Translations under genes and position numbers: made by a program
Notes under the pieces: model-generated
Seen by the model: only the letters and a program-made list of their open reading frames with translations
Database searches by the model: none
What the model was told of the DNA's origin: nothing
Part shown: piece after piece, positions 29,963-38,823 of the stretch
How the letters are laid out: the number at the start of each line of letters is the position of its first letter
How positions within the stretch are numbered: the first letter of the stretch is position 1
From: Methylotenera sp.
Lineage (GTDB): Bacteria > Pseudomonadota > Gammaproteobacteria > Burkholderiales > Methylophilaceae
Length of the DNA stretch: 64,000 bases
NCBI GenBank assembly: GCA_017880905.1
Contig: JADGRO010000012.1
Span: 35,170 to 99,169 of the forward strand
Direction: 5' to 3'

Positions 29963-30643
29963 TTACCAAATCTTGGCGCCTGCCTTTGCCAAACTGTTCA
30001 CATATTCCTTATGCTCTGCAAGTTCTGCCTCATTTGCTTTAATTATCTTTAGCGCTCGCTCGCTATTGGCCACAAATTGATTCGCAAGCACTTGCTGGGT
30101 TTGCCCTAAATCCATCATTAAGCTATCTTGGCCGCGTGTCATGGCCATATAAACTTCTGCTAGTAACTCTGCATCTAGCAAGGCACCATGCAAAGTGCGT
30201 TTAGAATTATCAACGTCAAAATGTTTACACAATGCATCTAAATTATTCCGCTGACCAGGCCGTGAATCTTTCGCCATTTTCAGTGTATCAGTGATTTTAG
30301 CGCACATTGTTTCAATTGGCTGTAGCCCGATACGACCAAGCTCACTATTTAAAAAACCCACATCAAATGGTGCGTTATGAATGATGAGTTCGGCATCGCT
30401 AATAAAAACCGTCAAATCCTGCACAACGGCTTCAAATAAGGGTTTATCTTGCAAAAACTCGTAGGTAATGCCATGCACTTCCTGTGCGGCGGGATCTATC
30501 TCGCGCTCTGGGTTCAAGTACACATGAAAGTGATTGTTAGTCGGGCGACGATTAATCATCTCCACCGCGGCAATTTCGATGATGCGATGATCCTGCGCGG
30601 TATATAAACCTGTGGTTTCGGTATCCAAAAAGATTTGACGCAT
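29963..30643 (-). CDS. dnaQ: DNA polymerase III epsilon subunit (3'-5' exonuclease)
   Basis: Proofreading subunit of the replicative polymerase. The 226-residue DEDDh exonuclease shows DTETTG (Asp7, Glu9), HNAPFDVGFLNSEL and HGALLDAELLAEVY with the His and final Asp. The C-terminal tail after residue 180 would bind the alpha subunit. It starts 7 bases after rnhA with a clear AGGA ribosome-binding site. The dnaQ-rnhA pairing is classical, although the two are often divergent; here they are collinear. Confidence 0.94.
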   Translation of the reverse strand: MRQIFLDTETTGLYTAQDHRIIEIAAVEMINRRPTNNHFHVYLNPEREIDPAAQEVHGITYEFLQDKPLFEAVVQDLTVFISDAELIIHNAPFDVGFLNSELGRIGLQPIETMCAKITDTLKMAKDSRPGQRNNLDALCKHFDVDNSKRTLHGALLDAELLAEVYMAMTRGQDSLMMDLGQTQQVLANQFVANSERALKIIKANEAELAEHKEYVNSLAKAGAKIW

Positions 30644-30650
30644 AATTTTC

Positions 30651-31088
30651 CTAGAGAAATGGCACTACACCTTCATTGGCAAGGCTATCAGCCCGCTCGT
30701 TACCATCGTTACCGTCGTGTCCCCTCACCCATATCCATTCAATAATATGATGAGTTGCCAACACGTCTAAAACTTTCCATAAGTCATCATTTTTAACGGG
30801 GTTTTTATCGGCGGTGCGCCAGTTTCTCGCTTTCCAGCCAATAATCCATTCAGTAATACCTTTTTGTACATAAGAAGAGTCGGTATAAATTTTAACACTG
30901 CAAGGCCGTTTTAAAGCCTCTAAAGCACGAATCACAGCTGTTAGCTCCATACGATTATTAGTGGTGAGAGCCTCGCCTCCACGCAAAGTTTTTTCTTTGC
31001 CATTATATAGCATCCATACACCCCAGCCGCCAGGGCCTGGGTTGCCTTTGCAGGCACCATCTGCATAAATTTCTACTAATTGATTCAT
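30651..31088 (-). CDS. rnhA: Ribonuclease HI
   Basis: Cleaves the RNA strand of RNA-DNA hybrids. In the 145-residue protein the four carboxylates fall exactly at the E. coli positions: Asp10 ([16 protein letters not shown]), Glu48 (RMELTAVI), Asp70 (YTDSSYV) and Asp134 (ERADSLA). It lies between a methyltransferase gene (5-base gap) and dnaQ. Confidence 0.97.
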   Translation of the reverse strand: MNQLVEIYADGACKGNPGPGGWGVWMLYNGKEKTLRGGEALTTNNRMELTAVIRALEALKRPCSVKIYTDSSYVQKGITEWIIGWKARNWRTADKNPVKNDDLWKVLDVLATHHIIEWIWVRGHDGNDGNERADSLANEGVVPFL

Positions 31089-31093
31089 TAACT

Positions 31094-31858
31094 TTAGTTC
31101 ATTTTCTTAGTTTTTATATTTATCTTTTGTTGGTTGGATTTTGATTTGGGGTTGCTACTCACCACAAGCCTTGATTTTATTGAGTTTTTCTTCCAGTTTG
31201 GTTTTAATAAAGTCATATTCACCACACGTTTTTTAGCAACAATAAAATAAAGCCCACCCATCATTGGCCACCATTTATTACCCAATTTATCCAAACACTC
31301 AAAGCGTTTTAGCCACTTTTCATCATTAATCGGCGGTTCATAACAATTCATGCTGCCACTCACAAACTCTAAACCCAGTAAGGCTAGCCAATCTTTTATG
31401 CGCGATAATGTAAAAAAATGCCCATGCCAAGGATAATTGACGTCTTTGGTAATCACTCGTTTTACTCCCCACGCGCTGATAGGATTAAAGCCCGTTAAAA
31501 TCAAATAACCTTCTGGCACCAATACACGTTCGGCTTCGCGCAAGGTTTGATGCGGGTTGCGGCTAAACTCCAACACATGTGGCAAGCACACTAAATCAAT
31601 ACAACTTTCGGCAAATGGCAGATAATCGCTTTCGCAATATGCATTTCCTTCACTATTGCCTACATGCAACAAATGCGGAATACGCGAGTTTTTGAGTGCA
31701 TCCAATTGCAATAAACCTAGTTGCAGCGCATTAAACCCGAAAATATCTCCTACCACCGCATCAAACGTGGTCTGCTCACGTGAAAGCAAATATTGCCCTA
31801 AAGCACTCTGCAGCCAAGTATTTTGGTGCTCGTAAGTATTACGCGGCAACTGTTGCAT
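31094..31858 (-). CDS. SAM-dependent methyltransferase (type 11-like)
   Basis: Class I methyltransferase-like protein of 254 residues. The strand-4 region [20 protein letters not shown] and the following [15 protein letters not shown] are typical of the Methyltransf_11 group. The glycine-rich motif I is weak ([14 protein letters not shown]). The C-terminal 40 residues are Lys/Asn-rich. It sits between rnhA and divergent gloB, a neighbourhood common in proteobacteria; the substrate is not established. Confidence 0.8.
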   Translation of the reverse strand: MQQLPRNTYEHQNTWLQSALGQYLLSREQTTFDAVVGDIFGFNALQLGLLQLDALKNSRIPHLLHVGNSEGNAYCESDYLPFAESCIDLVCLPHVLEFSRNPHQTLREAERVLVPEGYLILTGFNPISAWGVKRVITKDVNYPWHGHFFTLSRIKDWLALLGLEFVSGSMNCYEPPINDEKWLKRFECLDKLGNKWWPMMGGLYFIVAKKRVVNMTLLKPNWKKNSIKSRLVVSSNPKSKSNQQKINIKTKKMN

Positions 31859-31879
31859 TGCTAAGCAAACAAAACTACC

Positions 31880-32641
31880 ATGAAAATTATGTTAGACATT
31901 ATTCCTATCCCTGCCCTTGACGACAATTATATATGGCTTTTGCACAATACGCGCCATGCAGTGGTGGTGGACCCTGGCGATGCAGCACCCGTTATCAAAA
32001 CACTTAAAAAATTTGAATTAAACTTAGCGGCTATTTTGATTACGCATCACCACAGCGACCACATTGATGGTGTGAAGGCATTGTTTGCACACCAAGCAGC
32101 ACCTGTATTCGCACCACAATATGAACATTTTGAATTTGCACATACTCAATTAGTTGAAGGCGATGAAATTACCTTGCCAGAAATTGCACAGAGTTTTCGT
32201 ATTATGTGGCTTCCAGGACATACTTTAGGGCACATCGCCTACGTTAATGATGAATATTTATTTTGTGGTGACACCTTATTTGGTGCGGGTTGCGGACGAT
32301 TATTTGAAGGCACGCCTAAACAAATGTTGCATTCATTACAGCGCTTAAAAGCACTTAATCCGAGTACAAAAGTGTTCTGTACACATGAATATACGGCCAA
32401 AAATATCGCGTTTGCACTAACATTAGAGCCTGATAACGCCGATTTAGTGCAAAGAAAACAGTTGGTACAAGCGTTAAGAGTTCAAAATCTACCTAGTTTG
32501 CCTAGCACCATAGCCTTGGAACTTGAAACCAATCCATTTTTACGTTGCAATCAAACTACCATTATTAAAAATGCAAGGGTAGAAAACAATGATGAGCTAG
32601 CCGTTTTTACAACACTTAGAAGTTTAAGAAATCATTATTAA
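31880..32641 (+). CDS. gloB: Hydroxyacylglutathione hydrolase (glyoxalase II)
   Basis: Hydrolyses S-lactoylglutathione to lactate and glutathione, completing methylglyoxal detoxification. The 253-residue metallo-beta-lactamase-fold protein has THHHSDHIDG (His56, His58, Asp60, His61), PGHTLGHIAY, CGDTLFGAGCGRLFEGT and FCTHEYTAKNI with further metal ligands. The start at 31880 is 21 bases from the divergent methyltransferase start. Confidence 0.95.
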   Translation: MKIMLDIIPIPALDDNYIWLLHNTRHAVVVDPGDAAPVIKTLKKFELNLAAILITHHHSDHIDGVKALFAHQAAPVFAPQYEHFEFAHTQLVEGDEITLPEIAQSFRIMWLPGHTLGHIAYVNDEYLFCGDTLFGAGCGRLFEGTPKQMLHSLQRLKALNPSTKVFCTHEYTAKNIAFALTLEPDNADLVQRKQLVQALRVQNLPSLPSTIALELETNPFLRCNQTTIIKNARVENNDELAVFTTLRSLRNHY

Positions 32642-32680
32642 TCATCCACATAACATTTAATTATAAAGTAGAACTTTCAC

Positions 32681-32709
32681 TTGACTAATGTAAATTCAAT
32701 CGCTACCAT
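32681..32709 (+). promoter_or_regulatory. Sigma70-like promoter upstream of mltD
   Basis: TTGACT at 32681-32686 and TACCAT at 32704-32709 are separated by exactly 17 bases. They lie about 40 bases before the mltD ATG in a 107-bp spacer. Confidence 0.5.
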
Positions 32710-32748
32710 GCACTATAGAAGATGGATAATTTGTAGGACATTGCATCA

Positions 32749-34347
32749 ATGCAGGTAAAAAAAATTCAAATCTTAGCGCTGACAAGTGCTAAGCGAAGTT
32801 TTGTTGTAAGCTTAATTGGCTTATTTTTATTAAGTTGCGTCCTGTTCTATTCTCAGTACGTTATTGCCGAAACCAATGTTTCCGGTGTAGAAATCGAGAC
32901 TATCGACGAACCGGTTGCGAGCAGTTTGGCTGGCGAGCCGGTACAAGATTTTCTGACTGATGTTGATACCAAGGACAATAGCCAAGACGATCTATGGGCA
33001 CGCATTAAAGACGGTTACGCAATGCCTGATATCGAATCAGAATACACGGCTGCACACGAAGAATGGTACGCCTCGCGCCCTGATTACGTTAAACGCATGG
33101 TAGAACGTAGTCAAAAATACCTTTTCCATGTGGTAGAAGAAGTGCAAAAACGTGGCATGCCAACTGAAATCGCACTACTGCCCATGATTGAAAGCGCTTT
33201 TAACCCCCAAGCCAATTCACGCAGTCACGCTTCTGGCATTTGGCAATTTGTGCCGTCCACAGGAAAAACTTTTGGCTTGAAGCAAAATTGGTGGGTGGAT
33301 AATCGTCGTGATGTTACCGCAGCCACAGGTGCGGCGCTCGATTATTTGCAAAAACTACATGGTATGTTCGGCACTTGGGATTTGGCGCTAGCCGCTTATA
33401 ACGCAGGCGAAGGCACGGTACAGCGCGCAATTGATCGCAATCGCAGACAAGGATTACCTACCGATTATCAGAGCTTGAAACTACCCCCGGAAACAAGAAA
33501 TTATGTGCCCAAACTGCAAGCGATTAAAAATATTGTATCTGATCCCGAAAAATTCGGCTTAACCTTAAATAGCATCCCCAATCGCCCTTATTTTGCTCGG
33601 GTGACCACACCGAAACAAATTGATGCAAGATTGGCCGCACAACTCGCAGAAATTTCTTATGAAGAGTTTTGTTCGCTTAACCCCAGTTACAACCGGCCCG
33701 TCATTACCTCCACCGGTGAAAAGCACCAAATATTATTACCAGTTTGGGCTGCGGATCGCTTTGCTGAAAATCTTGCCGACTATGATAAACCTCTTACCAG
33801 CTGGCAGACTTATAATGCGAAGCGTGGTGAGCGTATGGATCATATTGCACAAAAATTTGGCATGAATGTGAGCCAATTACGCTATGTAAATGGGTTGTCG
33901 CCATCCAATAGATTGCGCAACTCACAGGCAATGTTGGTTCCAGCTGTTTACAAAGGCAAACCTATTAGCGACGCTTCCGAAATTCAATCGGATACCATTA
34001 ATGCCGCTGAAATGGAAAACAACAATACCATTGACCAAACAAGTGAAAATGAACCAACATCTAGGCATGCCGTCATACACAAAGTTAGAAATGGTGAGAC
34101 TTTACAGATCCTAGCAAAAAAATATAACACCGATACCAAAACTTTGATGAGTATAAACCATCTTAAAAATGGGCAATTAAAAACAGGGCAAACACTAAAA
34201 ATTAATAATGCAGTTTATAAAAAGAATGGTCGTAAAACTGCTACTAGCGGCAAAAGTATAAAAATCAGTTCACATAGAAAAATCATAGCGAACAGAAATA
34301 ATTCGTCAAGACACATTAGCGCGCGGTCACATATCCGATTAGAATAA
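32749..34347 (+). CDS. mltD: Membrane-bound lytic transglycosylase D with LysM repeats
   Basis: Cleaves peptidoglycan glycan strands in the periplasm. The 532-residue protein has an N-terminal export segment (about 15-40, including GLFLLSC, which may be a lipobox), an SLT domain (about 135-260) with the catalytic Glu in LLPMIESAFNPQANS, GIWQFVPSTGKTFGL and LALAAYNAGEGTV, and two LysM domains near residues 350-395 and 440-487 (HKVRNGETLQILAKKYNTD). The Lys/Arg-rich C-terminus follows. A promoter-like sequence lies upstream. The peptide-binding lipoprotein gene starts 7 bases after the stop. Confidence 0.94.
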   Translation: MQVKKIQILALTSAKRSFVVSLIGLFLLSCVLFYSQYVIAETNVSGVEIETIDEPVASSLAGEPVQDFLTDVDTKDNSQDDLWARIKDGYAMPDIESEYTAAHEEWYASRPDYVKRMVERSQKYLFHVVEEVQKRGMPTEIALLPMIESAFNPQANSRSHASGIWQFVPSTGKTFGLKQNWWVDNRRDVTAATGAALDYLQKLHGMFGTWDLALAAYNAGEGTVQRAIDRNRRQGLPTDYQSLKLPPETRNYVPKLQAIKNIVSDPEKFGLTLNSIPNRPYFARVTTPKQIDARLAAQLAEISYEEFCSLNPSYNRPVITSTGEKHQILLPVWAADRFAENLADYDKPLTSWQTYNAKRGERMDHIAQKFGMNVSQLRYVNGLSPSNRLRNSQAMLVPAVYKGKPISDASEIQSDTINAAEMENNNTIDQTSENEPTSRHAVIHKVRNGETLQILAKKYNTDTKTLMSINHLKNGQLKTGQTLKINNAVYKKNGRKTATSGKSIKISSHRKIIANRNNSSRHISARSHIRLE

Positions 34348-34354
34348 ATACAAT

Positions 34355-36061
34355 ATGATAAATTTTGCATTTCTTAACAACAATTTATTAAAAAGAAATG
34401 CTAAAGCCAGCGGTGTTTTTCTATGTCTAATTGTTCTTAGTAGCTGCGGAAAACCTTCGCAAGATTTAACTAGCGAATATTTAAACAAGCTCAATAAAAC
34501 CTATCCAAGTCAATCTGGCGGAACATTAATAGACGCCATGATTGGTGAGCCTTCTGGCTTGATTTCCATGATTGCGGGCGAATCCGCTTCTTCCGCAATT
34601 TCAGCCAATATTTTCAACAAACTGTTGAAATATGATAAAAACCTTGATTTAGAAGGCGAACTGGCAGAAAGCTGGCAAGTTTCCGCTGATCAAAAAACCA
34701 TCACTTTTAAACTAAAACCCAATCTTAAATGGGCGGATGGCAAGCCACTTACCAGTGCTGACATACTGTGGACTTGGCATGCCGTGATTGACGAAAAAAC
34801 CGGCAGTCCTTACGCTTCAGATTATCAGTTGGTAAAAAAAGCCGAAGCACCTGATCCGTTAACTTTCAGCGTGACTTACCAGCAAGCCTACGCACCTGCA
34901 CTCGATAGCTGGTCTGGCCTGCAAATATTGCCAAAACACCTCCTAGAAGGCCAGGATTTACATACTACCGCATTTGCCCACAACCCCGTCGGCAGCAACT
35001 ACTATAAATTGGATGGCTGGACGCATGGTGAAAATATTAAGCTTTCGCGCAATCTCTCGTCCGTGCTAGGTCAAGCAAAAATCGATCACCTTGTTTCACG
35101 CATAATTCCTGATAGCTCTGCACAATTTTTGGAGCTGATGGCAGATAATATCGACAGCATGAGCCTAGACCCTATTAAATACGCGCGCATTATCCCGTCA
35201 CGGCCAGAATTGCAAAAGAAACTCGCCTTGTATAAAGAGCTTGGTAACGGTTACACTTACTTGGGTTTTAACCTCAAACACAAACCATTTGACGATGTGC
35301 GTGTGCGCAAAGCCATCAATTACGCTATTGATAAACAAGAGATTATTGATGGTGTTTACTTAGGCTTAGGCATCAATATCGCTTCACCCTACAAGCCTGG
35401 CACGCGCTGGAGCAATCCTAACCTTAAACCCTACCCTTACGACCCTGCCAAAGCCAAAGCATTGCTGAAAGAAGCAGGTTTTACAGACAACAATGGCGAC
35501 GGTATTTTAGAACGTGATGGCAAACCGTTTAGCTTTGAAATTATCACCAATCAAAACAAAGAGCGCGAGAAATCCGCTGTTTTGATTCAGCGCCGTTTAA
35601 AAGAGGTTGGCATTGATGTTAAAATTCGCGCCATTGAATGGGCAAGCTTTATCAGCCGTTTTATCAAAACTGGCGATTTCGATGTCGTCGTGCTCGGCTG
35701 GAGCTTAAGTCTAGACCCAGATCAATACAGCATTTGGCACTCTAGCCAGCAAGCTCCTGGGCAGTTTAATTTTATTGGGTACAATAATCCAACCGTCGAC
35801 AAATTATTAGAACAAGGCCGCTTAGAGCTTAATCCCGATAAACGCATGAAAATTTACCACGAATTTGCGCGCGTATTTTTAGAAGATAGCCCGATTGTGT
35901 ATTTGTCTGCTGGTTATGGCCTCACGGCCATTCACAAGCGCGTCAAAGGCATTGATAACCCTGCTCCGCCTGCGGGGCTGGGCTGGAACTCTTACGATTG
36001 GTATATTCCAGAACCGCTTAGACGTAGCGAAACAGGTCGTAACGAGATGAGCGCAAACTGA
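34355..36061 (+). CDS. Peptide ABC transporter substrate-binding lipoprotein
   Basis: Family 5 extracellular solute-binding protein of 568 residues (OppA/DppA group). A lipoprotein signal ends at Cys31 (LIVLSSCGK), so it is anchored in the periplasm. Typical motifs are LAESWQVSADQKTITFKL, KWADGKPLTSADILWTWH and FDDVRVRKAINYAIDK. It is collinear with two permease genes, 1 base from the first. Oligopeptides, possibly murein peptides given the neighbouring mltD, are the likely ligand (inference). Confidence 0.92.
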   Translation: MINFAFLNNNLLKRNAKASGVFLCLIVLSSCGKPSQDLTSEYLNKLNKTYPSQSGGTLIDAMIGEPSGLISMIAGESASSAISANIFNKLLKYDKNLDLEGELAESWQVSADQKTITFKLKPNLKWADGKPLTSADILWTWHAVIDEKTGSPYASDYQLVKKAEAPDPLTFSVTYQQAYAPALDSWSGLQILPKHLLEGQDLHTTAFAHNPVGSNYYKLDGWTHGENIKLSRNLSSVLGQAKIDHLVSRIIPDSSAQFLELMADNIDSMSLDPIKYARIIPSRPELQKKLALYKELGNGYTYLGFNLKHKPFDDVRVRKAINYAIDKQEIIDGVYLGLGINIASPYKPGTRWSNPNLKPYPYDPAKAKALLKEAGFTDNNGDGILERDGKPFSFEIITNQNKEREKSAVLIQRRLKEVGIDVKIRAIEWASFISRFIKTGDFDVVVLGWSLSLDPDQYSIWHSSQQAPGQFNFIGYNNPTVDKLLEQGRLELNPDKRMKIYHEFARVFLEDSPIVYLSAGYGLTAIHKRVKGIDNPAPPAGLGWNSYDWYIPEPLRRSETGRNEMSAN

Positions 36062-36062
36062 T

Positions 36063-37085
36063 ATGCTGAAATATCTCATTAAACGCGTGCTTTGGATGAT
36101 TCCTTTGTTAATCGGAATTAGCTTAATCTCTTTCTTTATCATGCACTTGGCACCTGGTGATATTACCAATAATGAAGCATCGTTCAACCCAAAAGCATCT
36201 GAGGAATCACGACAAAAACTACGGGAACTCTATAATTTAGACAAACCAGTGATTGTGCAATACGGCTTGTGGATGAAACGTATGACCACGCTTGATTTTG
36301 GTACTTCTTTTGCAAGTCACCATAAGCCAGTGTTTTGGCAAACCAAAGATAAAGATGGCAATGTGACGAAAGGCCTCATTCAAGAAGCTTTGCCAATCAC
36401 GCTACTCATCAACATTTTGGGCTTAATCATTACACTAGCATTGGCAATCCCTCTAGGAATTGTCGCCGCCCGTAAATACGGACTTTGGCAAGATAAATCA
36501 ATTACGCTGTTCAATTTTATTGGCTTTTCCATCCCAAGTTTTTGGCTATCTTTGCTACTGATGTATTGGCTCGGCGTAGTCAATAATTGGCTGCCTATCT
36601 CTGGCTGGCATAGCATAAATTATGATTCCCTCGATACTTGGAGCAAAATTAAAGATAGCATAAGCCACCTAATTTTACCTGTACTTATTCCTTCAGTGAC
36701 TGGTTTAGCAGGCATTACTCTGTTTGTAAAAAACGGCATGTTGGATGTGTTTCATCAAGATTACATCACCACCGCGCGTGCCAAAGGCTTGAGCGAACAC
36801 AAGGTGGTATATACGCATGCGCTGCGCAACGCGCTATTACCACTTATTACCATTGTCGGTTTATCTATCCCCGGTTTGATAGGCGGCTCTGTTATTGCAG
36901 AGACTATTTTCGCTATTCCCGGGATGGGTAAGTTGTTTTACGATGCGGTGATGATGCGAGATTTCCCGCTGATTATGGGCATTTTAACCATCGGCTCTGC
37001 GCTGACGCTCATTGGCAACCTGGTTGCTGACATCGCCTATGCATGGGCAGATCCCCGCGTACGGCGCGGGGTTGTAAAAGAATAG
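36063..37085 (+). CDS. Peptide ABC transporter permease, OppB/DppB type
   Basis: Inner-membrane permease of 340 residues. It begins with the family signature MLKYLIKRVLWMIPLLIGIS, has about six membrane segments, and carries the ATPase-contacting EAA loop TTARAKGLSEHKVVYTHALR. It is somewhat longer in the first periplasmic loop than E. coli DppB (insert near DFGTSFASHHKPVFWQTK). It pairs with the following OppC-type permease. Confidence 0.93.
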   Translation: MLKYLIKRVLWMIPLLIGISLISFFIMHLAPGDITNNEASFNPKASEESRQKLRELYNLDKPVIVQYGLWMKRMTTLDFGTSFASHHKPVFWQTKDKDGNVTKGLIQEALPITLLINILGLIITLALAIPLGIVAARKYGLWQDKSITLFNFIGFSIPSFWLSLLLMYWLGVVNNWLPISGWHSINYDSLDTWSKIKDSISHLILPVLIPSVTGLAGITLFVKNGMLDVFHQDYITTARAKGLSEHKVVYTHALRNALLPLITIVGLSIPGLIGGSVIAETIFAIPGMGKLFYDAVMMRDFPLIMGILTIGSALTLIGNLVADIAYAWADPRVRRGVVKE

Positions 37086-37089
37086 CAGT

Positions 37090-37941
37090 GTGAGATTAAG
37101 CGTGAACAAAAGTCTGTTTAAAAAGGTTTTAGCTAACCCCTTATCCAAAGCGGGCTTCATCATCATCATCTGCGTATTTTTATTGGCGATGCTCGCACCT
37201 TTAATTACCCCCTACGACCCAGATGATATTAACGTCAAAGTGATATTACTGGGGCCATCCTGGCAACATTGGATGGGCACCGACGGCCTTGGACGCGACG
37301 TATTAAGCCGTATGCTGTTTGGCAGCCGTATTTCATTGCTAGTCGGTTTGGTCGCGGTGGGTATTTCAACGGCAATTGGTATATTGTTAGGAGCTATCGC
37401 TGGCTATTATCGCGGTTGGGTAGATACTTTCATCATGCGTTTAGTCGATGTCATGCTTTCTATCCCCAGTTTCTTTTTAATACTCGCTGTTATTGCCTTC
37501 TTAACGCCTTCCATCATCAATGTGATGATTGTGATTGGCCTCACCTCGTGGATGGGCGTGACACGACTGGTACGCGCTGAATTTTTAAGCCTGACTGAGC
37601 GCGAATTTGTGCAGGCATCTCGCACACTGGGCGCAAAAGACGCACGCCTGATTTTTACACATTTATTGCCGAACAGCCTCACACCTATTATTGTAAGTTC
37701 TGTTTTAGGCGTTGCAGGCGCTGTACTTATGGAATCTGGCCTAAGCTTTTTAGGGTTGGGTGTGCAAGCACCACAGGCCTCTTGGGGCAATATCCTCACC
37801 GACGGTAAGGACTATATTCAATTTGCTTGGTGGCTTTCACTCTTTCCTGGTTTGGCTATTTTAATTACCGTATTGGGGTATAATTTGCTTGGTGAGGGTC
37901 TACGTGATGCACTCGACCCGCGAAGTGGGTCAAGCAAGTAA
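37090..37941 (+). CDS. Peptide ABC transporter permease, OppC/DppC type
   Basis: Second permease subunit, 283 residues from a GTG start 4 bases after the preceding stop. Signatures are MLAPLITPYDPDDIN, WMGTDGLGRDVLSRMLFGSR, the EAA loop region FVQASRTLGAKDARLIFTHLLPN and GLSFLGLGVQAPQASWG. No OppD/OppF ATPase gene follows; fabI comes next. The importer must therefore borrow ATPases encoded elsewhere. Confidence 0.93.
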   Translation: MRLSVNKSLFKKVLANPLSKAGFIIIICVFLLAMLAPLITPYDPDDINVKVILLGPSWQHWMGTDGLGRDVLSRMLFGSRISLLVGLVAVGISTAIGILLGAIAGYYRGWVDTFIMRLVDVMLSIPSFFLILAVIAFLTPSIINVMIVIGLTSWMGVTRLVRAEFLSLTEREFVQASRTLGAKDARLIFTHLLPNSLTPIIVSSVLGVAGAVLMESGLSFLGLGVQAPQASWGNILTDGKDYIQFAWWLSLFPGLAILITVLGYNLLGEGLRDALDPRSGSSK

Positions 37942-37980
37942 TAGCAACCCCCGTAGCAAAAATAAATAACAGGATTGATT

Positions 37981-38766
37981 ATGGGATTTTTAGTCGGGAA
38001 AAAAATATTAATTGCAGGACTTTTAAGTGACCGCAGCATTGCCTACGGCATTGCCAAAGCCATGAAGCGTGAAGGCGCAGAACTCGCTTTTACCTACCAG
38101 ATGGAAAAACATGTACAACGCGTGGCTGATTTAGCCGCACATTTTGATTCTAAAATTGTGTTGCCTTGTGATGTGGCTGAGGATGCACAAATCGACAACC
38201 TTTTTCCTGCGTTGGCCAAACATTGGGATGGCCTGGATGGCCTCGTACATTCGCTGGCATTTGTGCCCAGAGCAGCGCTGGAAGGCGATTACTTGGACGC
38301 GGTAAATCGCGAATATTTCCGCATTGCACACGACATTAGTTCTTATAGCTTCTCAGCGCTTGCCAAAGCAGCTTACCCCATGATGCAAGGTCGCAATGGT
38401 AGCTTATTGACTCTTACCTATTTAGGTGCTGAGCGCACCATGCCTAACTATAACGTTATGGGCGTCGCCAAAGCCAGTTTAGAGGCCAATGTACGTTATT
38501 TGGCACAAAGCCTAGGCCCAAGGGGCATCCGCGTGAATGCAGTGTCTGCAGGTCCCATAAAAACGCTTGCAGCCTCAGGTATTGCAGATTTTGACAAAAT
38601 GATAGGCTTTAATGAGCGTCACGCGGCATTACGTCGTAATATAACGATTGATGAGGTGGGTAATGCTGCTGCATTTTTATGTAGCGACTTAGCTTCTGGT
38701 ATTACCGGTGAAATTACCTACGTGGATGGCGGCATGAATATTACCGCCGCGGGTCAAATTAGCTAG
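37981..38766 (+). CDS. fabI: Enoyl-[acyl-carrier-protein] reductase (NADH), FabI
   Basis: Final reduction step of fatty acid elongation. From the ATG at 37981 it is 261 residues; a TTG two codons upstream also reads, but the AGGA ribosome-binding site fits the ATG. FabI features are [16 protein letters not shown] with the NADH-binding region, the catalytic [14 protein letters not shown] (Tyr and Lys) and the C-terminal [12 protein letters not shown]. It ends 14 bases before a strong bidirectional terminator shared with ppiD. Confidence 0.96.
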   Translation: MGFLVGKKILIAGLLSDRSIAYGIAKAMKREGAELAFTYQMEKHVQRVADLAAHFDSKIVLPCDVAEDAQIDNLFPALAKHWDGLDGLVHSLAFVPRAALEGDYLDAVNREYFRIAHDISSYSFSALAKAAYPMMQGRNGSLLTLTYLGAERTMPNYNVMGVAKASLEANVRYLAQSLGPRGIRVNAVSAGPIKTLAASGIADFDKMIGFNERHAALRRNITIDEVGNAAAFLCSDLASGITGEITYVDGGMNITAAGQIS

Positions 38767-38779
38767 CAAATCAACACCC

Positions 38780-38813
38780 AATAAAAAAGCTGGCATCTGT
38801 CAGCTTTTTTATT
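38780..38813. terminator. Bidirectional terminator between fabI and ppiD
   Basis: A perfect 13-bp inverted repeat (AATA5-GCTG type; A- and T-rich outer arms) with an 8-base loop lies between convergent fabI and ppiD. Each strand ends in a T-run, so it can serve both genes. Confidence 0.9.
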
Positions 38814-38823
38814 TATAGCCATA

